The translations under genes and the position numbers were made by a program. Below, piece after piece: positions 27,467 to 36,076 of a stretch of DNA of 36,840 bases. Origin of the DNA: Planococcus sp. A6. GTDB taxonomy: Bacteria; Bacillota; Bacilli; Bacillales_A; Planococcaceae. Position 1 is the stretch's first letter, and each line of letters starts with the position of its first letter. The notes beneath the pieces were generated by a model. The model was not told the DNA's origin, ran no database searches, and saw only the letters and a program-made list of their open reading frames with translations. The stretch covers positions 1 to 36,840 of the forward strand of contig NZ_JAPEHT010000017.1 of assembly GCF_028823615.1 (NCBI RefSeq). Direction: 5' to 3'.

Positions 27467-27505
27467 AAAACAAAAAGACACTTCCAAAAATCATGAGAAG
27501 TGTCT
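27467..27505 (-). terminator. Rho-independent terminator of the TIM-barrel gene
   Basis: AGACACTTC (27476-27484) pairs exactly with GAAGTGTCT (27497-27505), followed on the minus strand by T-rich sequence. It separates the riboswitch-controlled gene from the cyclase operon. Confidence 0.85.
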
Positions 27506-27512
27506 GATCTTT

Positions 27513-28397
27513 TCATGGCTTGAGCGTCATCCAGCTGCCAACATGATGGATAGCAATTCCTTCGTAGGCAGAGTATCCCGAGTAATGGGCGGCCACTTCG
27601 CCCAACTGAAGATTCATGAACGCTTCGCCTTCCTCTGCAAAAGTGATGATGCTGCCTTCATCGGTTGTGCCTGTTTCTACGCCCACCACCACATGTTTGC
27701 CGTATTTTTCGGCCATGGCGATTTCGTTTTTGACGATTTCGATGATCATCGGGGCTGAATCCCGGTAAGCCATCAATGTGACTCCGTCCGTATTTGCAAT
27801 GACCCATTCAGCCAATAATCCGCTGCCAAAGGTATTATTGTAAGGAATTTCGTCGAACCAAAAAGGCATGTCGGCTTCGAGCGGCAAGTTCAATTGAGAT
27901 GAGCTGACGACGGCTCTTTGCAGAAGCGATTGATAGGACTTCACTGTAGTAGCGCGATTCGAATTCCATCCGCTGTACAAATAAGGCTCCACATCCAAAT
28001 GGATGCCGTCAAAACTCGCCTGCTCCGTCGACCCGCTTTGGTAATTGCTCAGCCAGTTCATCAACATATTCTGATTTGTATAACCTTTTGGCGCAACCCA
28101 AGAAGGCGCCCCGTCGAGTGCGAACACGGCTATGCCGCGTGCGTGCGCTTGCGTGACAAAGCTGCGGTACGTATCTTTAGGAATGTCGCGGTCGATTTGA
28201 ACGTAGACTTTATTGACGTTTTTGTTTTCGAGAAAAGCGAGCACAGCTGCTTCATCTTTCACGAACATCCATGGGTTCCATAGCCAAGTGGCACGGGTAT
28301 CAGGCGCATCGCCGCTTGCCTGTACATTTTCTGCATGGCTGAACGCTGTCAGCATGAGAGACATTGCGAACATCAACATCGCCGCTTTCTTCAACAT
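27513..28397 (-). CDS. Secreted TIM-barrel glycosidase-like protein under c-di-GMP riboswitch
   Basis: A 294-aa exported protein. It has a Sec signal peptide (1 to about 27, ending ENVQASG) and a single domain whose strand motifs fit a TIM barrel: ATWLWNPW, NKVYVQIDRDI, GIAVFALDGAP, FDGIHLDVEPY, LPLEADMPFWFDE, DGVTLMAYRD, VVVGVETGT and IAIHHVGSW. The Asp-x-Glu in HLDVEPY resembles the catalytic acid position of GH18-like hydrolases, so polysaccharide cleavage is likely but unproven. ATG 28397 has GGAGG 8 bases upstream. Its leader carries a c-di-GMP-I aptamer (28440-28528). Upstream of the cyclase/synthase operon on the same strand, it may trim or release the polymer made by the GT2 enzyme (inference). 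Confidence 0.85.
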   Translation of the reverse strand: MLKKAAMLMFAMSLMLTAFSHAENVQASGDAPDTRATWLWNPWMFVKDEAAVLAFLENKNVNKVYVQIDRDIPKDTYRSFVTQAHARGIAVFALDGAPSWVAPKGYTNQNMLMNWLSNYQSGSTEQASFDGIHLDVEPYLYSGWNSNRATTVKSYQSLLQRAVVSSSQLNLPLEADMPFWFDEIPYNNTFGSGLLAEWVIANTDGVTLMAYRDSAPMIIEIVKNEIAMAEKYGKHVVVGVETGTTDEGSIITFAEEGEAFMNLQLGEVAAHYSGYSAYEGIAIHHVGSWMTLKP

Positions 28398-28408
28398 ATT
28401 CTTTTCCT

Positions 28409-28438
28409 CCATTCTGTTAGCCGAGGCCCACAGAATGG
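28409..28438 (-). promoter_or_regulatory. Ribosome-binding-site hairpin (expression platform)
   Basis: CCATTCTGT and ACAGAATGG form a perfect 9-bp stem between the riboswitch aptamer and the start codon. Its 3' arm includes the first two G of the GGAGG ribosome binding site. There is no U-tract, so control would be on translation initiation. Confidence 0.6.
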
Positions 28439-28439
28439 G

Positions 28440-28528
28440 TACCTGGCAACCTGACGACCGTGCACTGCTTAAGCAGTGGGTAGGCTCATGGCTTTGCGTC
28501 CTTCCTTTTCAGGTAAGTTTGCCTTTTT
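28440..28528 (-). promoter_or_regulatory. Cyclic di-GMP-I (GEMM-I) riboswitch aptamer
   Basis: Read on the minus strand, the leader contains the GEMM-I hallmarks in order. GGCAAAC (28523-28517) comes first, then a stem capped by a GAAA tetraloop. The invariant GGACGCAAAGCC (28501-28490) follows, then AGCCTA and a second arm with the perfect hairpin CACTGC-TTAA-GCAGTG. The closing AGGTTGCCAGG (from 28452) completes it. The tetraloop and second arm are positioned for the known docking contact. It lies 43 bases upstream of the TIM-barrel gene's ATG. Whether binding turns expression on or off cannot be read from sequence. Confidence 0.92.
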
Positions 28529-28541
28529 CAGTTTTTTTCTT

Positions 28542-28547
28542 ATTATA
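28542..28547 (-). promoter_or_regulatory. -10 element of the riboswitch transcript
   Basis: A perfect TATAAT on the minus strand lies about 14 bases before the aptamer's 5' end, fitting transcription start near 28535. The -35 region (T-rich, TTTTAA-like) is weak. Confidence 0.55.
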
Positions 28548-28606
28548 ATTCCAGTATGTTGCATTAAAATAGTAACTATGTACCTATTAAAGCTTCTACG
28601 TGACGT

Positions 28607-28807
28607 TTATTGAGAAGTTTGAAACAAAAACAAAGCCGCATTCAGGAAAATGGCTATGAGGGGGATCGTAATCATCAAAATGCCTTTTCGTGTTTGCTGC
28701 GGGTCGTTTCCGTGTTGCTCGTTAAAATGTCGAGCCCATTTGCTGACCAGAAGGTGAGTCATAACAATAAAACCAAAAAGCCCCAATGAAATAAAAAGCT
28801 GTGTCAC
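28607..28807 (-). CDS. Small two-TM membrane protein (paralogue 1)
   Basis: A 66-aa protein with two hydrophobic helices (about 4-22 and 43-62) joined by a charged loop. It opens MTQLFISLGLFGFIVMTHLL and is clearly homologous to the next gene upstream (28853-29047), sharing TQ, LGFIV, TH, LV, KWA and an ND in the loop. The start is GTG 28807, preceded by AGGATAGGA. Such tandem small membrane proteins may be toxins, channel-like or stress proteins; no known family is recognised. Confidence 0.7.
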   Translation of the reverse strand: MTQLFISLGLFGFIVMTHLLVSKWARHFNEQHGNDPQQTRKGILMITIPLIAIFLNAALFLFQTSQ

Positions 28808-28852
28808 GTCCTATCCTATCCTTTCGTGATTTCGCGATGTTTAAAAAGAAGA

Positions 28853-29047
28853 TTAAGATTGCATGAGAAAGAGCGCGGACAAACCGAACAATGCCGCAAG
28901 GGACATAAAAAGGATGCCCCCAGCAATCCGCCTCTTCCTGGCATCGTTGGCATATTTTTCTCGAATATAGGCGGCCCATTTCCAAACTAGAATATGAGTT
29001 ATCACGATAAAACCGAGAATGAGCAAGCTGATAAGAGATTGTGTCAT
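28853..29047 (-). CDS. Small two-TM membrane protein (paralogue 2)
   Basis: A 64-aa protein with helices at about 4-24 and 43-62, opening MTQSLISLLILGFIVITHIL. It is a tandem duplicate of the following gene, with about half the positions identical in the first 30 residues. The ATG at 29047 has AAGGA at good spacing. The 45-base gap suggests co-transcription of the pair. Function unknown. Confidence 0.7.
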   Translation of the reverse strand: MTQSLISLLILGFIVITHILVWKWAAYIREKYANDARKRRIAGGILFMSLAALFGLSALFLMQS

Positions 29048-29648
29048 AACAAGTCCTTTCCATTAAAAGTTGGTTCCTGTTATTCCTCCTTACCCGTAAA
29101 TGGCTCAATCACGCTAGACTCTCAGGAATGAAAAATTTATGGTTCAAAAATTTGTGGATTGAGCATAAAAAATTTGTTTCTAGCTAAAAAGAAGGTTATT
29201 TTTCTGAATAATCGGGTAACTAAGGTTATGTTAATATTCCTAGTTATATTTCATTAGATAAAACCCAATTTTGTATAAAGATATTAATTCAATTAGACTC
29301 TATTTTATTCAATTTTTTTACATTTAATTTTATTTGACCAAATCCACTGTAAATCATTCCATCTCAATGTACGTTCCCTCACAAAAACACTCTTCGTTTC
29401 ACTTCTTATAGAGCATAGCTTAGCGCATTAAAATAAATACATAATTCTTCAACTAAAATGTAAATAGGTTCAAGCAGACATCAGAGCCCAAAAATAGAAA
29501 ATGCGATCATTTTCCACGCGGGCGCATTTTTGCATGCATAAAGCATAAACAAAATTTCAGCGTTATTAGTAAATAAGCAGTCCATCCAACGCGATCATCC
29601 GTTTTCACGAAAAATTGAATAGCGGCATCATGAACAGGAGGGACAACC
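29048..29648. other. Long AT-rich intergenic region
   Basis: A 601-base gap between divergent genes, strongly AT-rich from 29120 to 29460, with no open frame worth calling. It includes one 8-bp inverted repeat, AAAATGCG (29498-29505) and CGCATTTT (29523-29530), followed by TTGC. It may be an upstream hairpin of the peptidase gene. No riboswitch or small RNA was recognised. Confidence 0.5.
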
Positions 29649-30782
29649 ATGTCTACAGAACGTTTAGTCGAGGAATTCAAGTCGCTTGTCCGCCTCGACT
29701 CGGAATCGTTTGCGGAAGGAGCATTTCAAAAAGACTTGGTGCAAAGATTTAAAGGTCTTGGCTTGGACATGTGGGAAGACGACACAGTAGCGCAGACCGG
29801 GCTTGGCGCCAATAATTTCATCGCCCGTCTCGACGGGAATGCTTCCATCGAGCCGTTGTTTTTCTCGTCCCATATCGATACAGTATCTCCCGGCCAAGGG
29901 ATTCAGCCAATCGAGAAAAATGGCCGCGTTGAATCGGATAAGACGACCATTTTGGCGGCCGATGACAAGGCTGGCATCGCAATCATGCTCGAACTGATCA
30001 AGCGCTTGAAAGAACAAAATATCCAACACGGCCCGCTTGAGTTTATCTTGACGCCTGGTGAAGAAGTAGGCTTGCTTGGGGCGAAAGCAGTGGATATTGA
30101 TCAGCTGCAAGCTCAGTACGGATATGTGCTGGACAATGGCGGCCCGGTCGGGGGCATTATTACCGCGAGCCCGACCATGCAGCGCCTTAATATCAGTGTG
30201 ACGGGCAAAGCGGCGCACGCTGGCTTGGAGCCGGAAAAAGGAATTTCTGCCATCGAAGTCGCGTCAAAAGCAATCGTACGGATGAAGCTTGGCCGCATTG
30301 ACGACGAGACGACAGCCAACATCGGCCAGGTTCATGGCGGGACTGCGATGAACATCGTCATGGATCATATGGAAATGATCGCGGAAGTGCGTTCTCTCAA
30401 TCATCAAAAATGCCTAGCTCAAGTGGAATCGATGCGACAAGCGCTGGAAGAGGAAGTGGAGCGTTCCGGGGCGCAGCTAGACTTTCAAGCGACGCAATTG
30501 ATCACGGGTTATCAATTTGACCCAGCGCATCCACTTCTCGCCCATGCCAAGCGCAGCCTAGAGCCTTTAGGGCGAAAAGCCCGCTTTGAGCGGAGCGGCG
30601 GTGGAACCGACGCCAATGTTTTTAATGAAAAAGGAAAAGCCGTGGTCAATGTGTCTATTGGCTACGAAAATATCCATACAGTCGAAGAATATATTCCGGT
30701 TGATGAATTCGAGCATGCAGTGGAATTTGCGTTGCAATTAGTAAAAGGGATGCCTGCTTTCCATGCTGAATTAAGCGAATAG
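29649..30782 (+). CDS. M20 family metallopeptidase (peptidase T-like)
   Basis: A 377-aa cytoplasmic di-zinc aminopeptidase-type enzyme. Metal ligands: His75 and Asp77 in SSHIDTVSPG, Asp105/106 in LAADDKAGIA, the catalytic Glu pair in LTPGEEVGLLG (138-139), Asp162 in YVLDNGG and His in YENIHTVEEY. The dimerisation lid domain (GKAAHAGLEPEKG onward) is in place. It belongs to the PepT-like/YqjE group that trims peptides or N-acylated amino acids. The ATG at 29649 has AGGAGGG at ideal distance. The next gene is a membrane transporter on the same strand, so product uptake or export may be linked. Confidence 0.93.
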   Translation: MSTERLVEEFKSLVRLDSESFAEGAFQKDLVQRFKGLGLDMWEDDTVAQTGLGANNFIARLDGNASIEPLFFSSHIDTVSPGQGIQPIEKNGRVESDKTTILAADDKAGIAIMLELIKRLKEQNIQHGPLEFILTPGEEVGLLGAKAVDIDQLQAQYGYVLDNGGPVGGIITASPTMQRLNISVTGKAAHAGLEPEKGISAIEVASKAIVRMKLGRIDDETTANIGQVHGGTAMNIVMDHMEMIAEVRSLNHQKCLAQVESMRQALEEEVERSGAQLDFQATQLITGYQFDPAHPLLAHAKRSLEPLGRKARFERSGGGTDANVFNEKGKAVVNVSIGYENIHTVEEYIPVDEFEHAVEFALQLVKGMPAFHAELSE

Positions 30783-30879
30783 AATCGAAAAAACGAATGC
30801 TAGCAACACTCCTTTCAACTTCTGCGGCCATCCAAGGGTTTTCAATGATCTATCTGCTGTGTAAAAGGGCGGAATCAGC

Positions 30880-32049
30880 ATGACACCGATCATCGCCTTT
30901 ACCCTTATCATGCTCATCTGGACAGTCAGTGATTACATCTCCAAGAAAACAAAAGCTTTATTGTCGTCGCTATTCGTCGCCTCGATCATTTTCCTGATCG
31001 GATTCAAGACCAATTTATTTCCGGAAGATTTATTGCCAACCTCTGCTTTGCTGCCTCTTGGCCAAACCGTTGTCGGCATGATCATCGTCCATTTGGGCAC
31101 ATTGATCAGCTTGGATGAATTCAAGCGACAATGGCGGACGTTCTTGATCGGCGTCTCCGCAGTCCTTGGGATCGCCATTATGTTGTTCACCATCGGCAGG
31201 CTGCTGCTGGACACGAATTATGTATTGAGTGCAATCGCAGCGATTAGCGGCGGGACCATTTCAGTCATCATCGTCCAAGAACAGGCCTTGAACGCAGGAT
31301 TAATCTCGGTCGCTGTATTCCCGGTGCTGATTGCTGCCTTGCAAGGGCTCATCGGATTTCCGCTTACCTCCATCATTTTACGAAAAGAGGCGATGCGGAT
31401 ACGGGATGGCGTGCGTGATGGCAGCATTACCCGAAAAGCAGCTGTCGAAGAAGAGAAGACGGACGTCAAGGAGACGATCTTGCCGGAAGCCTTCCAGACG
31501 ACGGCAGGAACTCTCTGTGTGGTCGGGCTCGTTGTAATTCTTGCCATGTTTTTGAGCGGGCTGACGAATGGCTGGTTGAACACCTTTGTTATCGCATTGC
31601 TGCTGGGGATTGCGCTACGGGCAACCGGCGTCTTGAAACCAAATGTCTTAAATGGCATCGATGCGTACGGTTTGATGATGCTGGCGATTCTTTTGATTAT
31701 TTTCGGGCCGCTTGCAACGACTTCGTTTGCAGACCTCGTGGAGTTATTGGTGCCGCTACTGATCGCGTTTAGTCTCGGCGTCATCGGTATTGTGCTGTTT
31801 GCGATGCTGGCCGGCAAATTTTTGGGCTACACATACCCGATGGCCGTCGCAATCGGCCTGTCCTCGCTTTACGGATTCCCGGGGACCTTGATCTTGAGTG
31901 AGGAAGCAGCCAAAAATATCGGCGAAACGGAAGACGAAATCCAGGTCATCGAAGACGAGATTTTGCCGAAAATGGTCGTTGCCGGCTTTTCGACCGTTAC
32001 GATCACTTCTGTCTTCCTTACCGGGATATTGGCATCATTTATTTACTAA
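30880..32049 (+). CDS. ESS/GltS-like multi-pass membrane transporter
   Basis: A 389-aa integral membrane protein with about ten hydrophobic helices in two halves. They are separated by a charged cytoplasmic loop (about residues 175-205, rich in Lys, Arg and Glu). Gly- and Pro-containing helix breaks (AAISGGTISVIIVQ and LSSLYGFPGTLILSEEA) recur in equivalent places of both halves, as in the GltS and related secondary transporters with inverted repeats. The substrate is unknown; small carboxylates or amino acids are likely. ATG 30880 has a modest GGGCGGAA ribosome binding site and lies 97 bases after the M20 peptidase. Confidence 0.7.
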   Translation: MTPIIAFTLIMLIWTVSDYISKKTKALLSSLFVASIIFLIGFKTNLFPEDLLPTSALLPLGQTVVGMIIVHLGTLISLDEFKRQWRTFLIGVSAVLGIAIMLFTIGRLLLDTNYVLSAIAAISGGTISVIIVQEQALNAGLISVAVFPVLIAALQGLIGFPLTSIILRKEAMRIRDGVRDGSITRKAAVEEEKTDVKETILPEAFQTTAGTLCVVGLVVILAMFLSGLTNGWLNTFVIALLLGIALRATGVLKPNVLNGIDAYGLMMLAILLIIFGPLATTSFADLVELLVPLLIAFSLGVIGIVLFAMLAGKFLGYTYPMAVAIGLSSLYGFPGTLILSEEAAKNIGETEDEIQVIEDEILPKMVVAGFSTVTITSVFLTGILASFIY

Positions 32050-32094
32050 TTGAGCTACTGCTGCCGCCAAAAACTAAAAATGGAGGAGATATCG

Positions 32095-32568
32095 ATGGCT
32101 AGAAAGAAGTCCGAGCATTTTCACATCATCACCTTGTCATTCGAAGACAATTTGAAGGCGTATCAATTATTCAGCCAGCTCAAGCAATACCACGTGGAAG
32201 GACAGATCGAGCTGCAGCAGATTGTCGTGATCGAACGGGAAGAAAACGGGTCGTTCGCTTTTAAAGATGCGGCCGATTTATCCAGATCGAACACAGCCAC
32301 TAAAGGGGCGTTGATCGGAATGGCTGTCGGGATTTTGGGCGGGCCGTTCGGCGTGCTTTTCGGTACGCTGACAGGCGGCATGATCGGAACTAGTAAGGAA
32401 TTGAAACGATTGAAATCCACTGAAGAATTGTTCAAAAAGACCATTGGCAATATTGAACTCGGGACGACGGGCATCATCGCGATCGGAAAAGAATACGAAG
32501 AATCCGTGCTGGATGGATTGGTGGACGAACTGGGCGGCAAAGTGACGAGAACCGATGAGGAACTGTGA
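32095..32568 (+). CDS. DUF1269 domain-containing protein
   Basis: A 157-aa protein matching the DUF1269 pattern: HIITLSFEDNLKAYQLFSQL at the N-terminus, a central glycine-rich hydrophobic hairpin (GALIGMAVGILGGPFGVLFG, then TGGMIG) and a C-terminal strand GIIAIGKEYEESVLDGLVDELGG. The central segment is probably membrane-associated. The family has no settled function but is linked to stress and membrane processes. The ATG at 32095 has TGGAGGAGAT upstream and is preferred over the earlier frame start at 32050, which abuts the transporter stop. Confidence 0.87.
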   Translation: MARKKSEHFHIITLSFEDNLKAYQLFSQLKQYHVEGQIELQQIVVIEREENGSFAFKDAADLSRSNTATKGALIGMAVGILGGPFGVLFGTLTGGMIGTSKELKRLKSTEELFKKTIGNIELGTTGIIAIGKEYEESVLDGLVDELGGKVTRTDEEL

Positions 32569-32607
32569 ACCAGGCGAAGTTCGGTACATCATGAAGGAGG
32601 GATTCAA

Positions 32608-33378
32608 GTGGGGCTATCTACAGAAATCAACCAGCTGAAAAACCTTGAAAATTCCGAAGCTGGCGTCTTGTCGATTTATTTAAGCACCAAGCCGGAAGAG
32701 CGAAGCCAATGGAAAACCCATCTGAAAAACGGATTCAAGCAACTCGAACAGCAAGTGGAAGGAGACGCTGAAAAACACAAGGCCTTTCAAGAGCTAAAGG
32801 GTAAAGTTGAACAGGAGCTGAAACATAGCGAACCGCGTATGCTGCGCAGCCTCATTGTTTTTGCGGAAGGCAGCGACGGGCTTTTTGAAGTGCATTTCTT
32901 GCAATTGGATGTCGATAACGAATTTGTTTACGGCGACTCTGCCAGCACCTCCCAACTGGAAGCTCTGGACCGCAAATTTCCACAGACCGGCATCGTGGTT
33001 GCGCAAACGGAAACCGTTACGGTGCATAATTCCAGCTTGGGTGAAATTGACGACAGCTGGGTATTCGAATTGGATTTGGATACCGATGACTGGCGCAAAT
33101 TTCAAGGAAGAAGCGCCAAAGGCCAAGCTTCGTCGAGCAGCCAAGTCGACCAGTTCGACAACCGGAAAGAAAAACAGATCCGCAGGTTTTACCGTGAACT
33201 TTCCGCTGAACTGGCGAAGTTACACAAAGAATACGGCTGGTCCGAACTGGTGTTGATTGGCCATCAACGGCCGGTCAATTTGCTCGAGGATGAATTAGAC
33301 ATGAAAGCGGACCGTGTAGTAAATAAGAATTTAGGAGGGGCAGAACACCAACAAGTGCTTCAAGCTGCGTTTGAATAA
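32608..33378 (+). CDS. VLRF1 family aeRF1-type release factor homologue
   Basis: A 256-aa soluble protein of the bacterial VLRF1 group, related to archaeo-eukaryotic peptide release factor 1: GVLSIYLSTKPEERSQWKTHLKN, a middle strand VVAQTETVTVHN, an acidic WVFELDLDTDDWRKFQG linker and YGWSELVLIGHQRPVNLLEDEL. Members are thought to act in ribosome rescue or stress. The start is GTG 32608 preceded by AAGGAGGG. It lies 39 bases after the DUF1269 gene, so the two are probably one transcript. A GGQ-like catalytic motif is not seen. Confidence 0.82.
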   Translation: MGLSTEINQLKNLENSEAGVLSIYLSTKPEERSQWKTHLKNGFKQLEQQVEGDAEKHKAFQELKGKVEQELKHSEPRMLRSLIVFAEGSDGLFEVHFLQLDVDNEFVYGDSASTSQLEALDRKFPQTGIVVAQTETVTVHNSSLGEIDDSWVFELDLDTDDWRKFQGRSAKGQASSSSQVDQFDNRKEKQIRRFYRELSAELAKLHKEYGWSELVLIGHQRPVNLLEDELDMKADRVVNKNLGGAEHQQVLQAAFE

Positions 33379-33395
33379 GAATAGACGGCTTTTAC

Positions 33396-33441
33396 AAAAA
33401 CTGTGTCTTGCACTCGAATTGTGCAATGCGCAGTTTTTTTT
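33396..33441 (+). terminator. Rho-independent terminator
   Basis: AAAACTG...TGCA pairs with TGCA...CAGTTTT in a mismatched stem followed by a T8 run, downstream of the VLRF1 gene. Confidence 0.8.
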
Positions 33442-33616
33442 GTCTGCCTGCCCATTTTCTCCCGTCCTTCAATTAATACTAGAGCCTTCACGGAAACTGC
33501 TATAGACTGGGAATATAGAGAAATTCCTTCCACATACCTGTTTGGTGAATACGCTTTTCAGGAATTTACTTTCAAATGAATTCGATTCAGACATATTACT
33601 TGAAGGAGGGTTCCGT

Positions 33617-35551
33617 ATGATCAGTTCAAAATACTTGGATCTACTGGCAGAAAAATACGATAGCGAAGAAAAAGTGGCGACGGAGATCATCAACCTGGAA
33701 GCCATCTTGAATTTGCCGAAAGGGACGGAGCATTTCGTCAGCGACCTTCACGGCGAATACCAGGCGTTTCAGCATGTGTTGCGCAACGGCTCCGGCAACG
33801 TCAAAGTGAAAATTAGGGATCTTTTCAAGAACGAGATGGGAGAAGAAGAGCTTAACGAATTCGCGACGCTTGTCTACTACCCAGAAGAGAAATTGAGCCT
33901 GATCAAGAGCCACTTCAGCAGCAAGAAAGAGCTGAAGGAATGGTATATCGAAACGATCGAGCGGCTGCTCAAGCTGGTGTCTTACGCATCGTCTAAATAC
34001 ACGCGCTCCAAATTGCGTAAAGCCTTGCCAAAGCAATTCGTCTATATTATTGAAGAACTTCTGTACAAGACGGATGAATTCACCAACAAAAAAGATTATT
34101 ACGCAAAGATGCTCGAACAAATCATTTCTTTGGGGCAAGTAGACAAGCTGATCGTCGGACTTGCTTATACGATGCAGCGGCTGACCGTCGACCATCTGCA
34201 CGTCGTCGGCGATATTTACGACCGGGGCCCGGATCCGCATAAGATTATGGACACGCTTATTGATTACCATTCCGTCGACATTCAATGGGGCAACCACGAT
34301 GTCCTGTGGATTGGTGCCTATTCTGGCTCCAAAGTCTGCCTCGCGAATATTATCCGCATCTGTGCACGCTATAACAACCTGGACATCATCGAGGATGTCT
34401 ATGGCATTAATTTGCGCCCGCTGTTGAATTTGGCGGAGAAATATTACGAAGACAATCCGGCATTCCATCCGAAGCGCATTTCAGATGAACAATTGACGGA
34501 TCAGGAACAACTGCAGATCACGAAGATCCACCAGGCGATTTCGATCATTCAGTTCAAGCTCGAAAGCCCGATCATCAAACGGCGCACCTGCTTCGCCATG
34601 GAAGACCGCTTGCTCTTGGAGAAAGTCGATTACGACAAGAACGAAGCGACGATCCACGGCAAAACCTATCCGCTTGAGAACACGTGCTTTGCCACGATCG
34701 ATACAGAACATCCCGACCGCTTGCTCGATGAAGAGAAGCAAGTCATCGATAAATTGTTGTTCTCCATCCAGCATTCCGAAAAACTGTCTCGGCATATGAA
34801 CTTCCTCATGAAAAAAGGCAAGCTGTATCTTCAATACAACGGCAATCTGCTGATCCATGGCTGCATTCCGCTCGAAGAGAACGGCGATATGAAGCAAATG
34901 GAAATTGAAGGCGAAAGCTACGCCGGACGGGAACTGCTCGATGTTTTCGAAGAATACACCCGCTACGCATTCGCGCATCCGGAAGAGACCGATGATTTCG
35001 CGACCGATATGGTGTGGTACCAATGGACAGGCGAAAATTCCTCGCTGTTCGGCAAACGCGAAATGACGACGTTCGAACGCTATTTCATCAAAGACAAAGA
35101 AACGCATAAAGAACGGAAAAACCCGTATTATCATTTGCGTGAAGACGAAGACATGTGCCGCAAAATGCTTGCGGAATTCGACTTGAATCCCGATCATGGC
35201 CGCATCATCAACGGTCATACGCCGGTCAAGGAACGGGACGGCGAAGACCCGATCAAAGCGAACGGCAAAATGATCGTCATCGACGGCGGGTTTTCGAAAG
35301 CCTATCAATCGACGACCGGAATCGCCGGCTATACGCTTCTATATAATTCTTACGGCATGCAGCTCGTCGCCCACCAGCGCTTCAATTCCAAAGAAGAGGT
35401 ATTGCAAAACGGTACCGACGTCTTATCGATCAAACGATTGGTCGACGAAGAACTTGAGCGCAAAAAAGTGCGGGAGACGAATATCGGGGAAGAGCTCCTG
35501 CAGGAAATCGCCAATTTGAACAGCTTAAGAAAGCATCGCTATATGAATTAA
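33617..35551 (+). CDS. fbp: Fructose-1,6-bisphosphatase, class III
   Basis: Gluconeogenic enzyme hydrolysing fructose 1,6-bisphosphate to fructose 6-phosphate in the cytoplasm. The 644-aa length is typical of the Firmicute-specific class III type. Metallophosphoesterase-fold metal motifs are visible: [43 protein letters not shown] and [15 protein letters not shown], followed by [21 protein letters not shown]. The ATG at 33617 has AAGGAGGG 7 bases upstream. The open frame reaching back to 33542 adds residues of no family resemblance. It stands alone between two terminators. Regulation of the class is by phosphoenolpyruvate and AMP in relatives; nothing visible in the leader shows control. Confidence 0.97.
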   Translation: MISSKYLDLLAEKYDSEEKVATEIINLEAILNLPKGTEHFVSDLHGEYQAFQHVLRNGSGNVKVKIRDLFKNEMGEEELNEFATLVYYPEEKLSLIKSHFSSKKELKEWYIETIERLLKLVSYASSKYTRSKLRKALPKQFVYIIEELLYKTDEFTNKKDYYAKMLEQIISLGQVDKLIVGLAYTMQRLTVDHLHVVGDIYDRGPDPHKIMDTLIDYHSVDIQWGNHDVLWIGAYSGSKVCLANIIRICARYNNLDIIEDVYGINLRPLLNLAEKYYEDNPAFHPKRISDEQLTDQEQLQITKIHQAISIIQFKLESPIIKRRTCFAMEDRLLLEKVDYDKNEATIHGKTYPLENTCFATIDTEHPDRLLDEEKQVIDKLLFSIQHSEKLSRHMNFLMKKGKLYLQYNGNLLIHGCIPLEENGDMKQMEIEGESYAGRELLDVFEEYTRYAFAHPEETDDFATDMVWYQWTGENSSLFGKREMTTFERYFIKDKETHKERKNPYYHLREDEDMCRKMLAEFDLNPDHGRIINGHTPVKERDGEDPIKANGKMIVIDGGFSKAYQSTTGIAGYTLLYNSYGMQLVAHQRFNSKEEVLQNGTDVLSIKRLVDEELERKKVRETNIGEELLQEIANLNSLRKHRYMN

Positions 35552-35560
35552 CCGCATCAA

Positions 35561-35599
35561 GAGCAAGAACTGGCATCCAGTTCTTGCTCTTTTTTATTG
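35561..35599 (+). terminator. Rho-independent terminator of fbp
   Basis: GAGCAAGAACTGG (35561-35573) pairs exactly with CCAGTTCTTGCTC around a CAT loop, followed by T6. Confidence 0.9.
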
Positions 35600-35749
35600 A
35601 GGAGAAAATCGGCAGATCTAATTATTGCGAAATTAAAACCCAGTTAATTGGCATTTGCATTGTGGGAATTTTTGGTTATCTCTGTTAGTCTAATAAGGAC
35701 AAGGTCTTAAAGAGTGTGAATAAAATAAAAAACTGAATGGGGGGAGTCC

Positions 35750-36049
35750 ATGCCGATTTGTCAAAATTGCCATAAGCAATGGAGTTGGAAACAGACGGTT
35801 AAAAAGATGTTCACATTGGATACGGGAATGATTTGCCCGCATTGCGGGAAAAAGCAATTGCTTACTACCCAATCGAAAAAAAGAGCCGGCCTTACCAACT
35901 TTCTGACGCCATTGGCTATGCTTTTCGGGGTTTTATTTAATCTTTCGTTCGTTACGATATTCCTGCTGATTATCGCTAGTGGCGTCACCGTTATAGCTGC
36001 TTACCCATTTTTAGTCGAATTGACAGAGGAAGACGAACCGCTTTGGTAA
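35750..36049 (+). CDS. TIGR04104-type zinc-ribbon membrane protein
   Basis: A 99-aa protein. An N-terminal double-knuckle zinc ribbon (CQNC at 4-7 and CPHCGKK at 29-32, with WSWKQ between) is followed by two membrane helices (about 50-66 and 68-88). The pattern fits the CXXC-CXXC putative zinc-finger family of Bacillales. The ATG at 35750 is preceded by GGGGGAG. It starts a run of three membrane-protein genes to the window end. Confidence 0.85.
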   Translation: MPICQNCHKQWSWKQTVKKMFTLDTGMICPHCGKKQLLTTQSKKRAGLTNFLTPLAMLFGVLFNLSFVTIFLLIIASGVTVIAAYPFLVELTEEDEPLW

Positions 36050-36076
36050 AGTAAGCGGGAAGAAGGACGTGTTCAT

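Noticed and set aside
33641-35308. Two long antisense open frames (275 codons each) across fbp
   Set aside because: They mirror the codon pattern of fbp on the other strand, have no ribosome binding sites and show no family resemblance.
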